DNA from: 2-12-FULL-35-23 sp965196985
GTDB taxonomy: Bacteria; Pseudomonadota; Gammaproteobacteria; UBA12402
NCBI GenBank assembly: GCA_965196985.1
Contig: CBDALO010000131.1
Coordinates: 62,001-126,000, forward strand
DNA length: 64,000 nt
Reading direction: 5' to 3'
Below the pieces are notes generated by a model. It was not told the DNA's origin and made no database searches. It saw only the letters and a list, made by a program, of their open reading frames with translations. Numbering within the stretch: the stretch's first letter is position 1; each line of letters starts with the position of its first letter. Positions 18,145 to 26,801 of the stretch are shown piece after piece. Both the position numbers and the translations under genes were made by a program.

Positions 18145-19101
18145 GTTTGCTGTTTACTGAGTTGGTTGGTGAGCGTATTGAAACTATATGGCAAACTAAT
18201 CCTCGAAGTGCTACCCGAATAATTAAAAAATTCCAGATGAATGCTTATAAACGATGGCTGCCTTATTTAGATTTTTCTAATAGCTCAAAGGGTTTACGTC
18301 TGGTTACGGCCTTAAAACTGGGGCTTTGTTATAGAGTTTTTAAAAAAGATTTGTTAAAAAGTTTTTACGGGGTGGTAGCAAGTTTGCTAAATAACTGTGA
18401 ATTAGCCTGGGTTTCTAATATAGCAGATTGCTTAATCGAGGGCCTACAGCTAGGTTCACCTGGTACTTTTCAGGAGCTAGAGCAGCGCACTGAAATAGCT
18501 AAGTTATTTATTGTTGATGGCGAAGTAGTTGGTTCTAAATTGATTCAAGCTTTGTGGGATAGAAATTACCAGCTTTTTTGTGGGCAAGGAGAGGATATTG
18601 TTGGCAGGATTGATATGGGTGATTTGCTTGCTGATTTTCCTGGCAGAAGCAGTAATCTGATAGTTAGCTTGTCTACTTTTGTGGCTAAGCAAGGTAAGTA
18701 TTTATGGGTGCTGCCTCTATATAATGTAGGCTATATTGCTGCTGGCACGCCAAAATCATTGACCTTCTCCCAAAACTGATCCCATCTGCCTTTAGTCTTT
18801 ACTAGTGTTCTCAAGCATAAAACGATTTTCATTCCCTTGTCTTTCCAGCGCATTCCTGATCCGCCTAATCTTTGTTTAACAATTGTTTTACATGCTGCTT
18901 CAGTGACGCCAGAGCCAATTGGTGCATTCTGCTTAATCAAATTATGATACGACATTCGCTTTTCTTTAATATTATTTTCAAAATACGTAATTGTTCCTTC
19001 TAGCTTTTCTCTAAGCGATTTATTCAGTTTTTTATTTAGATGCTCTTTAAGCTCAGCAAGTATTCTACCTGCCGCACCTTTCTTGTGCTTTAAGTCATGA
19101 C

Positions 19102-20488
19102 GGGTGCTGCCTCTATATAATGTAGGCTATATTGCTGCTGGCACGCCAAAATCATTGACCTTCTCCCAAAACTGATCCCATCTGCCTTTAGTCTTTACTA
19201 GTGTTCTCAAGCATAAAACGATTTTCATTCCCTTGTCTTTCCAGCGCATTCCTGATCCGCCTAATCTTTGTTTAACAATTGTTTTACATGCTGCTTCAGT
19301 GACGCCAGAGCCAATTGGTGCATTCTGCTTAATCAAATTATGATACGACATTCGCTTTTCTTTAATATTATTTTCAAAATACGTAATTGTTCCTTCTAGC
19401 TTTTCTCTAAGCGATTTATTCAGTTTTTTATTTAGATGCTCTTTAAGCTCAGCAAGTATTCTACCTGCCGCACCTTTCTTGTGCTTTAAGTCATGACATC
19501 TCTCTTCGAGCCAAACATCACGCTCATCTCTTTCAGATTTTTTGGTAAATACTGCCTTTGATGCTTCGCCGAGATATTCAGTTGCATGCCAAAAATCTAA
19601 AATTTGCGTATCAGTATGTTTTTTTAGAAATGGCCAATTATTTTTTGCTCCATCAGCAACGCCAATTGTTTTAGCATCAGGGTAATATTTCTTTTTCAGC
19701 TTTATTTCCTTTTCAAGCCTATTAAAGAATTCATCTTTTCCATATTCTGGTGATGCTGCAACGTAGGTTGTGTGCAGGCGTGCACCATGCTTATCATACA
19801 TGGAAATAGTTCCAACCATGCTCTCTCTATAACCATCATCAACGGTGAGAACATATGCACCATCTAAGCTAATACTTAGCATCTCAATGCCTGCATCAAG
19901 CTTTGGCTCTTCATATTCCCACTCAGCCTCTTTGGCTTGTGCAATACCGCCAACAAAATCAGTTGCCCGTTGCAAGTATGAATGTGAGATTTTACGGTTA
20001 TGATTGACCTTGAGATCATCAATAACACTAGGAGCAGGTAAGTTTGAGTATTTATGTGAGATTATTTTTGCAAATCGCGGTGTTGATCCTTGGATAATTC
20101 TAGCCTTATCTTCTAAAGGACAAAAGATCTTCCCGCCTTTAGAGGTTTGATAAACATAACGCTTAACTCGAGCAACTCCATAAGGCGTTTGGTAATTTGC
20201 TTCATCTCTACTTCGTGCTGTTAGCTTTATTTTTCCAACATGGATAGGAGAGCCATCTGCATCAAACTTACTTAAAGCTTTTTCAGTGGCTAATGTTCCA
20301 ACCTCATTAAGGCCGTCAAGAATTGCATCCTCACATTCAAGCATGGATCTTTTTAGTGGAAGCTTGAGCTCAATAGTTAATTCATTATTTTCATCAGAGA
20401 GAATTCTAGCTAACATCCAAACACCATCCGTAATCAAGTTAAAGTGTATATTATGCTATATTTTCTACATTATATAAAGGCAGCACCC
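19102..20488 (-). mobile_element. ISKra4-family element, copy 4, nested in copy 3
   Basis: 1387 bp with both terminal repeats. It is flanked by the 8-bp duplication GTCATGAC at 19094-19101 and 20489-20496; the target is a perfect palindrome. It has the same orientation as the host copy. Confidence 0.96.
19127..20437 (-). CDS. ISKra4-family transposase, copy 4 (intact)
   Basis: 436 residues from TTG 20437; an ATG 21 bases inside is an alternative start. All ISKra4 landmarks are present. It has an LKRSML variant where the others have LKGSML. Confidence 0.92.
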   Translation of the reverse strand: MITDGVWMLARILSDENNELTIELKLPLKRSMLECEDAILDGLNEVGTLATEKALSKFDADGSPIHVGKIKLTARSRDEANYQTPYGVARVKRYVYQTSKGGKIFCPLEDKARIIQGSTPRFAKIISHKYSNLPAPSVIDDLKVNHNRKISHSYLQRATDFVGGIAQAKEAEWEYEEPKLDAGIEMLSISLDGAYVLTVDDGYRESMVGTISMYDKHGARLHTTYVAASPEYGKDEFFNRLEKEIKLKKKYYPDAKTIGVADGAKNNWPFLKKHTDTQILDFWHATEYLGEASKAVFTKKSERDERDVWLEERCHDLKHKKGAAGRILAELKEHLNKKLNKSLREKLEGTITYFENNIKEKRMSYHNLIKQNAPIGSGVTEAACKTIVKQRLGGSGMRWKDKGMKIVLCLRTLVKTKGRWDQFWEKVNDFGVPAAI

Positions 20489-22059
20489 GTCATGACATCT
20501 CTCTTCGAGCCAAACATCACGCTCATCTCTTTCAGATTTTTTGGTAAATACTGCCCTTGATGCTTCGCCGAGATATTCAGTTGCATGCCAAAAATCTAAA
20601 ATTTGCGTATCAGTATGTTTTTTTAGAAATGGCCAATTATTTTTTGCTCCATCAGCAACGCCAATTGTTTTAGCATCAGGGTAATATTTCTTTTTCAGCT
20701 TTATTTCCTTTTCAAGCCTATTAAAGAATTCATCTTTTCCATATTCTGGTGATGCTGCAACGTAGGTTGTGTGCAGGCGTGCACCATGCTTATCATACAT
20801 GGAAATAGTTCCAACCATGCTCTCTCTATAACCATCATCAACGGTGAGAACATATGCACCATCTAAGCTAATACTTAGCATCTCAATGCCTGCATCAAGC
20901 TTTGGCTCTTCATATTCCCACTCAGCCTCTTTGGCTTGTGCAATACCGCCAACAAAATCAGTTGCCCGTTGCAAGTATGAATGTGAGATTTTACGGTTAT
21001 GATTGACCTTGAGATCATCAATAACACTAGGAGCAGGTAAGTTTGAGTATTTATGTGAGATTATTTTTGCAAATCGCGGTGTTGATCCTTGGATAATTCT
21101 AGCCTTATCTTCTAAAGGACAAAAGATCTTCCCGCCTTTAGAGGTTTGATAAACATAACGCTTAACTCGAGCAACTCCATAAGGCGTTTGGTAATTTGCT
21201 TCATCTCTACTTCGTGCTGTTAGCTTTATTTTTCCAACATGGATAGGAGAGCCATCTGCATCAAACTTACTTAAAGCTTTTTCAGTGGCTAATGTTCCAA
21301 CCTCATTAAGGCCGTCAAGAATTGCATCCTCACATTCAAGCATGGATCCTTTTAGTGGAAGCTTGAGCTCAATAGTTAATTCATTATTTTCATCAGAGAG
21401 AATTCTAGCTAACATCCAAACACCATCCGTAATCAAGTTAAAGTGTATATTATGCTATATTTTCTACATTATATAAAGGCAGCACCCGTATTTATTATCT
21501 TACCAGCAAGGCCTCCTCAGAATGTTTTTGATAACTACTCTTTTTAGGAAGAAGCTTTTTTTAATGGGCTCCCTAAAACAGGTTATTGAAGTGCCGTGCG
21601 AGGAGTTTTCCGATGAGGCGTTGTTTTCTGGCGTTCCTGAGCGAGTTTATTCTTGGTTGAGTAGTGAAATTGCGAGTTTTCGATTGATTCGAGGGTTGAC
21701 TATTGAGTCAGCCTTAGAGTTTCAGCGGCTTTTGTTAGAACAGCTTTCTAGCGAAGGTCATGATCTTACTGAGTATTCTTTGAAATCACAGCTTGATAGA
21801 TTGGTTGAGGACTTAATTGGAAAGGCCAGCAAGGTTGAGAATAGAATAAAGGGCTTGGCCTTTTTTGATTGGGATAAGACTCAATATTTTGTTAAGTTTT
21901 CTCAAAGTAATATCCTAACGGTTCGGGGTTGGGCGATTTATTTTAAGGTTCTTCGTGAACAAGGCATATTGGTATCCGTTCAATATCAGCATGATTTGAA
22001 AATAATTCAAAAAGTTCTTGACAGCTTTTTCGTGCAAATTTGGAAATTTTATATTGGAA

Positions 22060-23917
22060 TCATCGTGTGTCATAAAAGCATGATGTGCGCTCTATAACAA
22101 CGCTGTATGCTCGGATTATTTTTTCATCGATCAGGTTCATGGCTTAAAAATAATTTCAGCAGTACGGCCATCTGTGTGGGGAAAATTTACCTTTTCAAAC
22201 CCGTGGTATACTCTTCCTATGAAAAAACAACCTGACAAATCAGTTTTAGCCGATCTCATTGAGAGATTTAATAATACTGTTACACCAACAGCACTAGAAA
22301 CAGATTTTAGCAATGTATGTGAAAGTCAGGCTGAGAAAATCATAAAGCTAGAAGACAAGGTGCAATCGTTAAATAACGCATTAAATAAATATAAAGGTGA
22401 GCAAGGAAAGCCTAATGTTAGAAAGCAAACGCGCGCTAACAAGGACAAGGATCATTCCTCCGAGAAGGATAGAAAAGGAAATAAAACCAATAAAACTAGA
22501 AAGCCAAAATCTAGTAAAAAAAATCTCGAAGTCTCTAATACAGTGACACTAACAATTAATCCAGATTCGTTGCCCAGCGATGCTGTGCCAAATGGCTCTA
22601 AGAAAACACTTATCCAGGATATAAAAATTGCTGCTAATAACACTCTTTTTTTGCGCCAACAATATTACTCCCCTTCTGAAAACAAACACTATACAGCACC
22701 TCTGCCAACTGGTTATGAGGGCCAGTTCGGCCCTACTATTAAAAGCTGGACAAGCTTCCTAAATACTCAAGGTGGTATGACGCTAGAAAGCCTTGAGACA
22801 TTTTATAAAACCGCCAACATAGATATTAGTAAATCAACCATCCATAGCTTCACAATTAAAACACCTACGATACTTGAGCCCGAGAAGGTAGAAGTTGTGA
22901 AGGCAGGTTTACAATCCACGAACTACCAGCACCTAGATGACACCAACGCTAGAGAGGATGGGAAAAACCGTTATGTTAATGTATTGGGTAATGAGTATTA
23001 TTCAGCTTACTTTACGCTGACCAGTAAAAGTCGATTAAGCGTCATTGAAATGTTAAGCCAAGACCACTTTGGGTTCACATTAAATGAGGCCGCTTTTAAT
23101 TTACTGGCTATTATGAACTTACCCCACAAGGTAATCGAAAGCTTAAAGGTATTTCACTCATCGACTATCTTAAACAGTAAGGAGCTGGAAGTTATTCTTG
23201 ATAAGGTATTAGGTGATAAAAAATTTCCAAAATATAGAAAGCTGATTACTGATGCGGCAGCTATCTCAACATATAGAAAGAGTCCTTATGCGATAGAAAC
23301 ACTCATTACCGATGATGCGCCACAGTTTAAGCTCATTACTGAATCACTCGCCTTGTGCTGGGTTCATGAGGGTAGGCATTATAAAAAGCTGACGCCAATT
23401 TTTAAGAAGCACCAAGACTCTGTTGACAGCTTCTTGGATAGGTTTTGGGATTATTATCATAAGCTCATTGAATATAAAAAGAACCCAGGGCAAGATGAGA
23501 TAGATAAGCTATCCAATGAGTTTACTGAGTTATTCTCAACAATCACTGGCTACGAGAAACTAGATAAACAAATTGAGCTCACCTTAAAAAAGAAAAGGCA
23601 GCTATTGTTAGTGCTGGAAAAGCCAGAGCTTCCTCTACATAACAATCCAGCAGAGTTGATGGCTCGGAAGCAGGCTAGAATGCGCGATGTACACCTTCAT
23701 ACTATGAGTGAAGAAGGAACGAAAGCTAAGGATACAATGGTTACAATTACTGAGACATGTAAAAAGCTAGCAGTTAATGTCTTCGATTATATATATGACA
23801 GAATTACAAAAAACTATTCTATGCCTTCGCTAGCGGAATTAATTACCATCCGCTCATCACAGGCGCAGTAAACTAAAGAGAGCGCAGCATGAGCATCATG
23901 CTGAAATAAGACGGATA
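22060..23917 (+). mobile_element. IS66-like single-ORF element
   Basis: The ends are approximate. The left end (about 22064-22092) contains AGCATGATG and GCGCTCT, and the right end (about 23875-23917, inverted) contains the same two blocks 6 bases further apart. I found no clear target duplication. It lies between the large unknown gene and the ORF at 23924. Confidence 0.55.
22219..23871 (+). CDS. IS66-like transposase (single-ORF subgroup)
   Basis: 550 residues from ATG 22219 (MKKQPDKSV); an in-frame extension upstream lacks a good start. It has an N-terminal coiled coil (about 30-60, KIIKLEDKVQSLNNALNKY), then a long lysine-rich linker. The IS66-type catalytic domain follows: QHLDDTNAR (first D), LITDDAPQF (second D), CWVHEGRHYKKL, and NNPAELMARKQARMRD containing the E. 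It has no TnpA/TnpB partners, as in the ISBst12-like subgroup. It appears intact. Confidence 0.8.
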   Translation: MKKQPDKSVLADLIERFNNTVTPTALETDFSNVCESQAEKIIKLEDKVQSLNNALNKYKGEQGKPNVRKQTRANKDKDHSSEKDRKGNKTNKTRKPKSSKKNLEVSNTVTLTINPDSLPSDAVPNGSKKTLIQDIKIAANNTLFLRQQYYSPSENKHYTAPLPTGYEGQFGPTIKSWTSFLNTQGGMTLESLETFYKTANIDISKSTIHSFTIKTPTILEPEKVEVVKAGLQSTNYQHLDDTNAREDGKNRYVNVLGNEYYSAYFTLTSKSRLSVIEMLSQDHFGFTLNEAAFNLLAIMNLPHKVIESLKVFHSSTILNSKELEVILDKVLGDKKFPKYRKLITDAAAISTYRKSPYAIETLITDDAPQFKLITESLALCWVHEGRHYKKLTPIFKKHQDSVDSFLDRFWDYYHKLIEYKKNPGQDEIDKLSNEFTELFSTITGYEKLDKQIELTLKKKRQLLLVLEKPELPLHNNPAELMARKQARMRDVHLHTMSEEGTKAKDTMVTITETCKKLAVNVFDYIYDRITKNYSMPSLAELITIRSSQAQ

Positions 23918-23923
23918 CGCATA

Positions 23924-24448
23924 TTGCCCATACGGATAACTTCGAGAGGGCGAATAGTGAGCGAGCAAGATAATGTGCATACTTTGATTGCATCATCAGG
24001 TGCAAAAAAGGTTTTATTTGCTGATATATTTACCGGTAGCTGTGTTGTCAAGGCAGATGCGATAGCTTACGTTTATGATCAGTTAATAAGGCGAGGGATT
24101 CTGATAGAGAAAATTACCCTGCTTGATGATAAAGAGTTTGAGCTTGTTGCTGCTTTGTATCAACAAAAACGAGATGTGCCACTTTTTCCAGTAAGGGCTG
24201 ACCTTAGCTTGGGAGGTAAGTCTTTAGTTCGGGCTAGGATGGAGGGCTGTTTGCAACAGCTTGATAATATTTTTGAGGTTGACAAGCGTATTGAGTTAGC
24301 TGATGAAGAGGAGTCAGAAAGCGACTATTCGCTAGACTCATCAGATAGTTCAGTGGGCTCATCTCGTTCTTCTACTTTTTTTTGGGCTGCTGCTTCGAGG
24401 GCAACTGTTATTAGTCCAGTCCCCCCTGTTGTTAGACGCACGATTTGA
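23924..24448 (+). CDS. Unknown protein or 3' part of the broken upstream gene
   Basis: Up to 174 residues. The frame is already open within the IS66-like end, so TTG 23924 may not be a true start; an ATG is not available early. The middle is a compact alpha/beta-looking segment (KVLFADIFTGSCVVKADAIA...), followed by an acidic then serine-rich tail (DEEESESDYSLDSSDSS). It could be the C-terminus of the gene starting at 16165 or a separate gene. No family is recognised. Confidence 0.35.
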   Translation: MPIRITSRGRIVSEQDNVHTLIASSGAKKVLFADIFTGSCVVKADAIAYVYDQLIRRGILIEKITLLDDKEFELVAALYQQKRDVPLFPVRADLSLGGKSLVRARMEGCLQQLDNIFEVDKRIELADEEESESDYSLDSSDSSVGSSRSSTFFWAAASRATVISPVPPVVRRTI

Positions 24449-24607
24449 TTTTATTAAATATTACTTATTGAGCTAGTAACATTTACTCTTTCTTAGCTAG
24501 ATAATCCGATTTGTTAATTTTCTTAAGCTGTTGTTAATCTTTTTTTACTAAGCTGCTTTTGTTTTTTTGTTCTCATTCAGAATGCGTGGGTAAGTAGCCA
24601 AGGGTGT

Positions 24608-24645
24608 TGTAGCCTTGACTACACTTGCGCTTTGTCAAGGCTACA
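24608..24645. terminator. Perfect 12-bp hairpin
   Basis: TGTAGCCTTGAC (24608-24619) pairs perfectly with GTCAAGGCTACA (24634-24645) over a 14-base loop. It lies between the unknown ORF and the kinase gene, with a weak T-rich stretch (CATTTTGTTT) after it. It could be a terminator or a regulatory hairpin. The gap around it also holds a TTCAGAATGCGTGGGTAAG stretch that resembles the flanks of the palindromic repeats further downstream. Confidence 0.45.
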
Positions 24646-24717
24646 GCTCTCATTTTGTTTAGTCTATAGGTTCTGAAAGAGCTCCGGTTTTTAAAGATAA
24701 TAACAAGGTTCAAAGTA

Positions 24718-25677
24718 ATGCCTATCACTTATCGTCTAGTCTCTAAAAATTCAAGTTCAAAGCAAATAATTATTTTAGCGAGGCGTGGCCATTTGCCTAC
24801 AGGGCAGCCTGTTATGGGCAAGTTGTCTGTGTATTTTTACCAGGAAGAGGTGTTAGGTAAAGGCGCTGAAGGCAGTGTTTTTGCTGCTGTTATGCACAAT
24901 CCATCAAAAATAAGCATTAACTTTCCTAGTTTTGTTATTAAGCGTGGCAGCTGTGACGATGATGCGTATGCGAAAATGCTTAAGAAAAGTGGAGAATTCT
25001 TTGCTCGGATTCATGGTGGCCCAGTTTTTTTTAAATTTATTAAAGAAGAAAATGAATATATTCAAGTGCTAAAACGTTTACCTGGAGTTAGTTTGCATCG
25101 TTTGTTTGCAGATGTAGATATTCCCCGGTTAGCTAAGTTAAAGGTGTTGCAACAAACATTCGCAAAGTTGCAAGATTTTCATAAGAAAGGCTTCTTCCAT
25201 GGTGATTTTAAAGCGGGTAATGTTTTAGTAGATAGAAAAGATAAAGAGAATAGTGACATTTATTTTGTTGATTTTAGTTATAGTCGTTTGCTTGGTGAGA
25301 AAGCTCTCACTTGGTCAGTTGATAATCCAGAGGAAATTTATTTTCATAATGATTTGCTATGTGGCCAAGCAGCAGTAGCTATGCCATTCTATGATTTTTG
25401 CTCTTTTATTAAGTGTCTTAAATTATGCTCTTTTGGTTTTGATAGTAAATTTTTAGTGGCGATTTATGATCAGCTTCAGCCTGAGTTAGTGGCTGATCAG
25501 GTTCAGCGTGCTTTGCAAAGTGAAATAAACCATGAAGAACGTTTGCAGCAAGAAAGTTCTAGGTCTGTTAACCGTTTGACACGAAGTCAATCGACTTTCT
25601 TCCCTGGAGCAGACCAGTTGCCAGTAGAGGATGAACTTGATGGCATATGTTTTTTTCAATTTTGTACAATCCTTTAG
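24718..25677 (+). CDS. Eukaryote-like protein kinase, possible effector
   Basis: 319 residues. Kinase subdomains in order: glycine loop LGKGAEGSVF (about 48-57), VIK lysine (about 74), catalytic loop HGDFKAGNVLV (about 159-169, the HxDxKxxN form) and VDFSYSR (about 180), where DFS stands in place of DFG. A lobe with PFYDFCSFIKCL follows and a serine-rich tail ends the protein. No signal peptide or membrane helix is seen. Soluble kinases of this kind in intracellular bacteria are often secreted effectors, which is inference here. No partner genes are adjacent. Confidence 0.7.
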   Translation: MPITYRLVSKNSSSKQIIILARRGHLPTGQPVMGKLSVYFYQEEVLGKGAEGSVFAAVMHNPSKISINFPSFVIKRGSCDDDAYAKMLKKSGEFFARIHGGPVFFKFIKEENEYIQVLKRLPGVSLHRLFADVDIPRLAKLKVLQQTFAKLQDFHKKGFFHGDFKAGNVLVDRKDKENSDIYFVDFSYSRLLGEKALTWSVDNPEEIYFHNDLLCGQAAVAMPFYDFCSFIKCLKLCSFGFDSKFLVAIYDQLQPELVADQVQRALQSEINHEERLQQESSRSVNRLTRSQSTFFPGADQLPVEDELDGICFFQFCTIL

Positions 25678-25991
25678 GTAGCTAATAATGATAGACTAAC
25701 CTTATGAGGCAATAGTTCAGCAATTAAATCGGCATTACTTTACGCCAATTAGTTGGTTGGCAGCTTATCCAGAATCAGCCAGGCAGTTGGAGATTTTCCT
25801 CAGATAAGTTTAGGGTTTGGGCAGGTTCTTTTGGATCTAGTAGGGGCTGGCTATGTGAAGTTGGCTTTAATAAGAACTTGAGCGTATCATCAATGCAGCT
25901 TCTCAGTGGGGTTTTATAGTCATGAATATTTAGGTATGTCTATACCGTTCTGGTGTGCTGTGTGATTAGGGTTAGCAATAAGGGCTTGTCA
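25678..25991. other. Gap with a possible decayed coding remnant
   Basis: 314 bp without a complete gene. One frame is open for 36 codons around 25700-25806 and reads like protein (RHYFTPISWLAAYPESARQ) but has no start. It may be the tail of a decayed gene. I see no clear promoter or terminator. Confidence 0.25.
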
Positions 25992-26633
25992 ATGAAAAAT
26001 ATTTTGTGTTTTGGCGATTCATTAACGTGGGGTTTTAATCCAATTACTTTTTCTCGTTTTGAGTATGGTGATCGTTGGACGGGTATTTTGCAGGAGCACC
26101 TTGGCAGAGATTATCGAGTTATTGAAGAGGGCTTGAATAGTCGAACAATTATTTCTGAGGATGGTTTTACACCTTACCAAGAGTTTGGCGTTGGACTCAA
26201 AATCTTACCAATGTTATTAGACTCTCATGCGCCATTGGATCTAGTGATACTAATGCTTGGTACAAATGATTTGCAACCGCATCGTCAAATAAATGCAAAG
26301 TTGGCAGCACGTGGTTGTGGTGATTGTATAATGCAAATTTTAAAAAGCGCTGCTGGACCGCAGTTAACCATACCAAAGGTTTTGCTTATGTCGCCACCTA
26401 TTTTTAAGCAACCCAAAGGGTATATGCAAGTGTCTTTTAGTGACGATATTAGTGAAAGCAAACAGCTAGCCTATTACTATGAGTTAACCGCTAATACTTT
26501 TGGGACTGAGTTTTTGGATACAGCGCAGCATGTTGAAACTAGTGAGGTCGATGGTATTCATCTTGATAAAGAGGCAAATAAAGTTTTAGCAAAGGCTATT
26601 ACTAATAAAGTTCGTGAAATTTTTGAAGGTTAG
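25992..26633 (+). CDS. SGNH/GDSL-family hydrolase (arylesterase-like)
   Basis: 213 residues from ATG 25992. Block I is CFGDSLTWGFNP with the serine nucleophile, block II glycine/arginine is in EEGLNSRT, block III is LGTNDL (N) and block V is DGIHLD with the catalytic D/H pair. No signal peptide, so probably cytoplasmic. The closest general type is TAP-like arylesterases/lysophospholipases. It is followed after 4 bp by a dehydrogenase remnant, so it once had an operon partner. An in-frame extension to 25953 is less likely. Confidence 0.85.
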   Translation: MKNILCFGDSLTWGFNPITFSRFEYGDRWTGILQEHLGRDYRVIEEGLNSRTIISEDGFTPYQEFGVGLKILPMLLDSHAPLDLVILMLGTNDLQPHRQINAKLAARGCGDCIMQILKSAAGPQLTIPKVLLMSPPIFKQPKGYMQVSFSDDISESKQLAYYYELTANTFGTEFLDTAQHVETSEVDGIHLDKEANKVLAKAITNKVREIFEG

Positions 26634-26637
26634 TGAT

Positions 26638-26691
26638 ATGAAAAAATTACAGAATAAAGTGGCCATTGTTACAGGAGAAAGAGTCGGGTAA
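26638..26691 (+). pseudogene. Short-chain dehydrogenase N-terminal remnant
   Basis: Seventeen codons (MKKLQNKVAIVTGERVG, then stop) match the start of an SDR enzyme, where KVAIVTG begins the NAD-binding fold. It starts 4 bp after the hydrolase stop. It is cut off where a dispersed repeat begins. Confidence 0.6.
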
Positions 26692-26700
26692 GTGAGTTGA

Positions 26701-26785
26701 TCTAAACTGGTTTGTGTACGGCTTTTGCTCCATGGCCCACTACGCTTCGTTTACACAAAAGCAGTAGGCAAGGTGTGAGCTTAGA
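26701..26785 (+). repeat. Dispersed repeat B, copy 1
   Basis: CTAAACTGGTTTGTGT...GCTTTTGCTCCATGG...CTACGCTTCG...ACACAAAAGCAG resembles the reverse complement of 32749-32822. It directly follows the dehydrogenase remnant. Confidence 0.45.
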
Positions 26786-26801
26786 TGAAAACCCTCTTAT
26801 G

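Larger units (their letters stand above)
18731..21436 (-). pseudogene. ISKra4 transposase, copy 3, split by copy 4
   Basis: The N-terminal part (21436 to 20489) and C-terminal part (19101 to 18731) are separated by an identical element. The break falls after residues EERCHD. One substitution (ASRAVF for ASKAVF) distinguishes it from copy 4. Confidence 0.92.
18706..21487 (-). mobile_element. ISKra4-family element, copy 3, interrupted by copy 4
   Basis: Removing the nested copy (1387 bp) and its 8-bp duplication leaves exactly 1387 bp. It is flanked by GTATTTAT at 18698-18705 and 21488-21495. It is inserted in the large unknown gene. Confidence 0.95.
16165..22097 (+). pseudogene. Large unknown gene broken by a frameshift, IS256 and nested ISKra4
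   Basis: It starts at TTG 16165, 4 bases after AGGAGG. The frame shifts by one at an A8 tract (16376-16383), continues in the second frame to 16612, and is interrupted by IS256 (duplication GTTTGCTG). It resumes at 18153, is interrupted again by ISKra4 (duplication GTATTTAT), and resumes in frame at 21496 to about 22097, where an IS66-like element begins. The spliced product is over 500 residues, largely helical and soluble, with no motif I recognise. The ORF at 23924 may be its 3' continuation, though the frame is not continuous. An effector-like or strain-specific protein is possible, but this is inference. Confidence 0.6.

Noticed and set aside
12644..21487. Composite transposon formed by paired ISKra4 or IS256 copies
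   Set aside because: Each copy has its own target duplication or a rearranged flank, and no shared outer duplication encloses a cargo.
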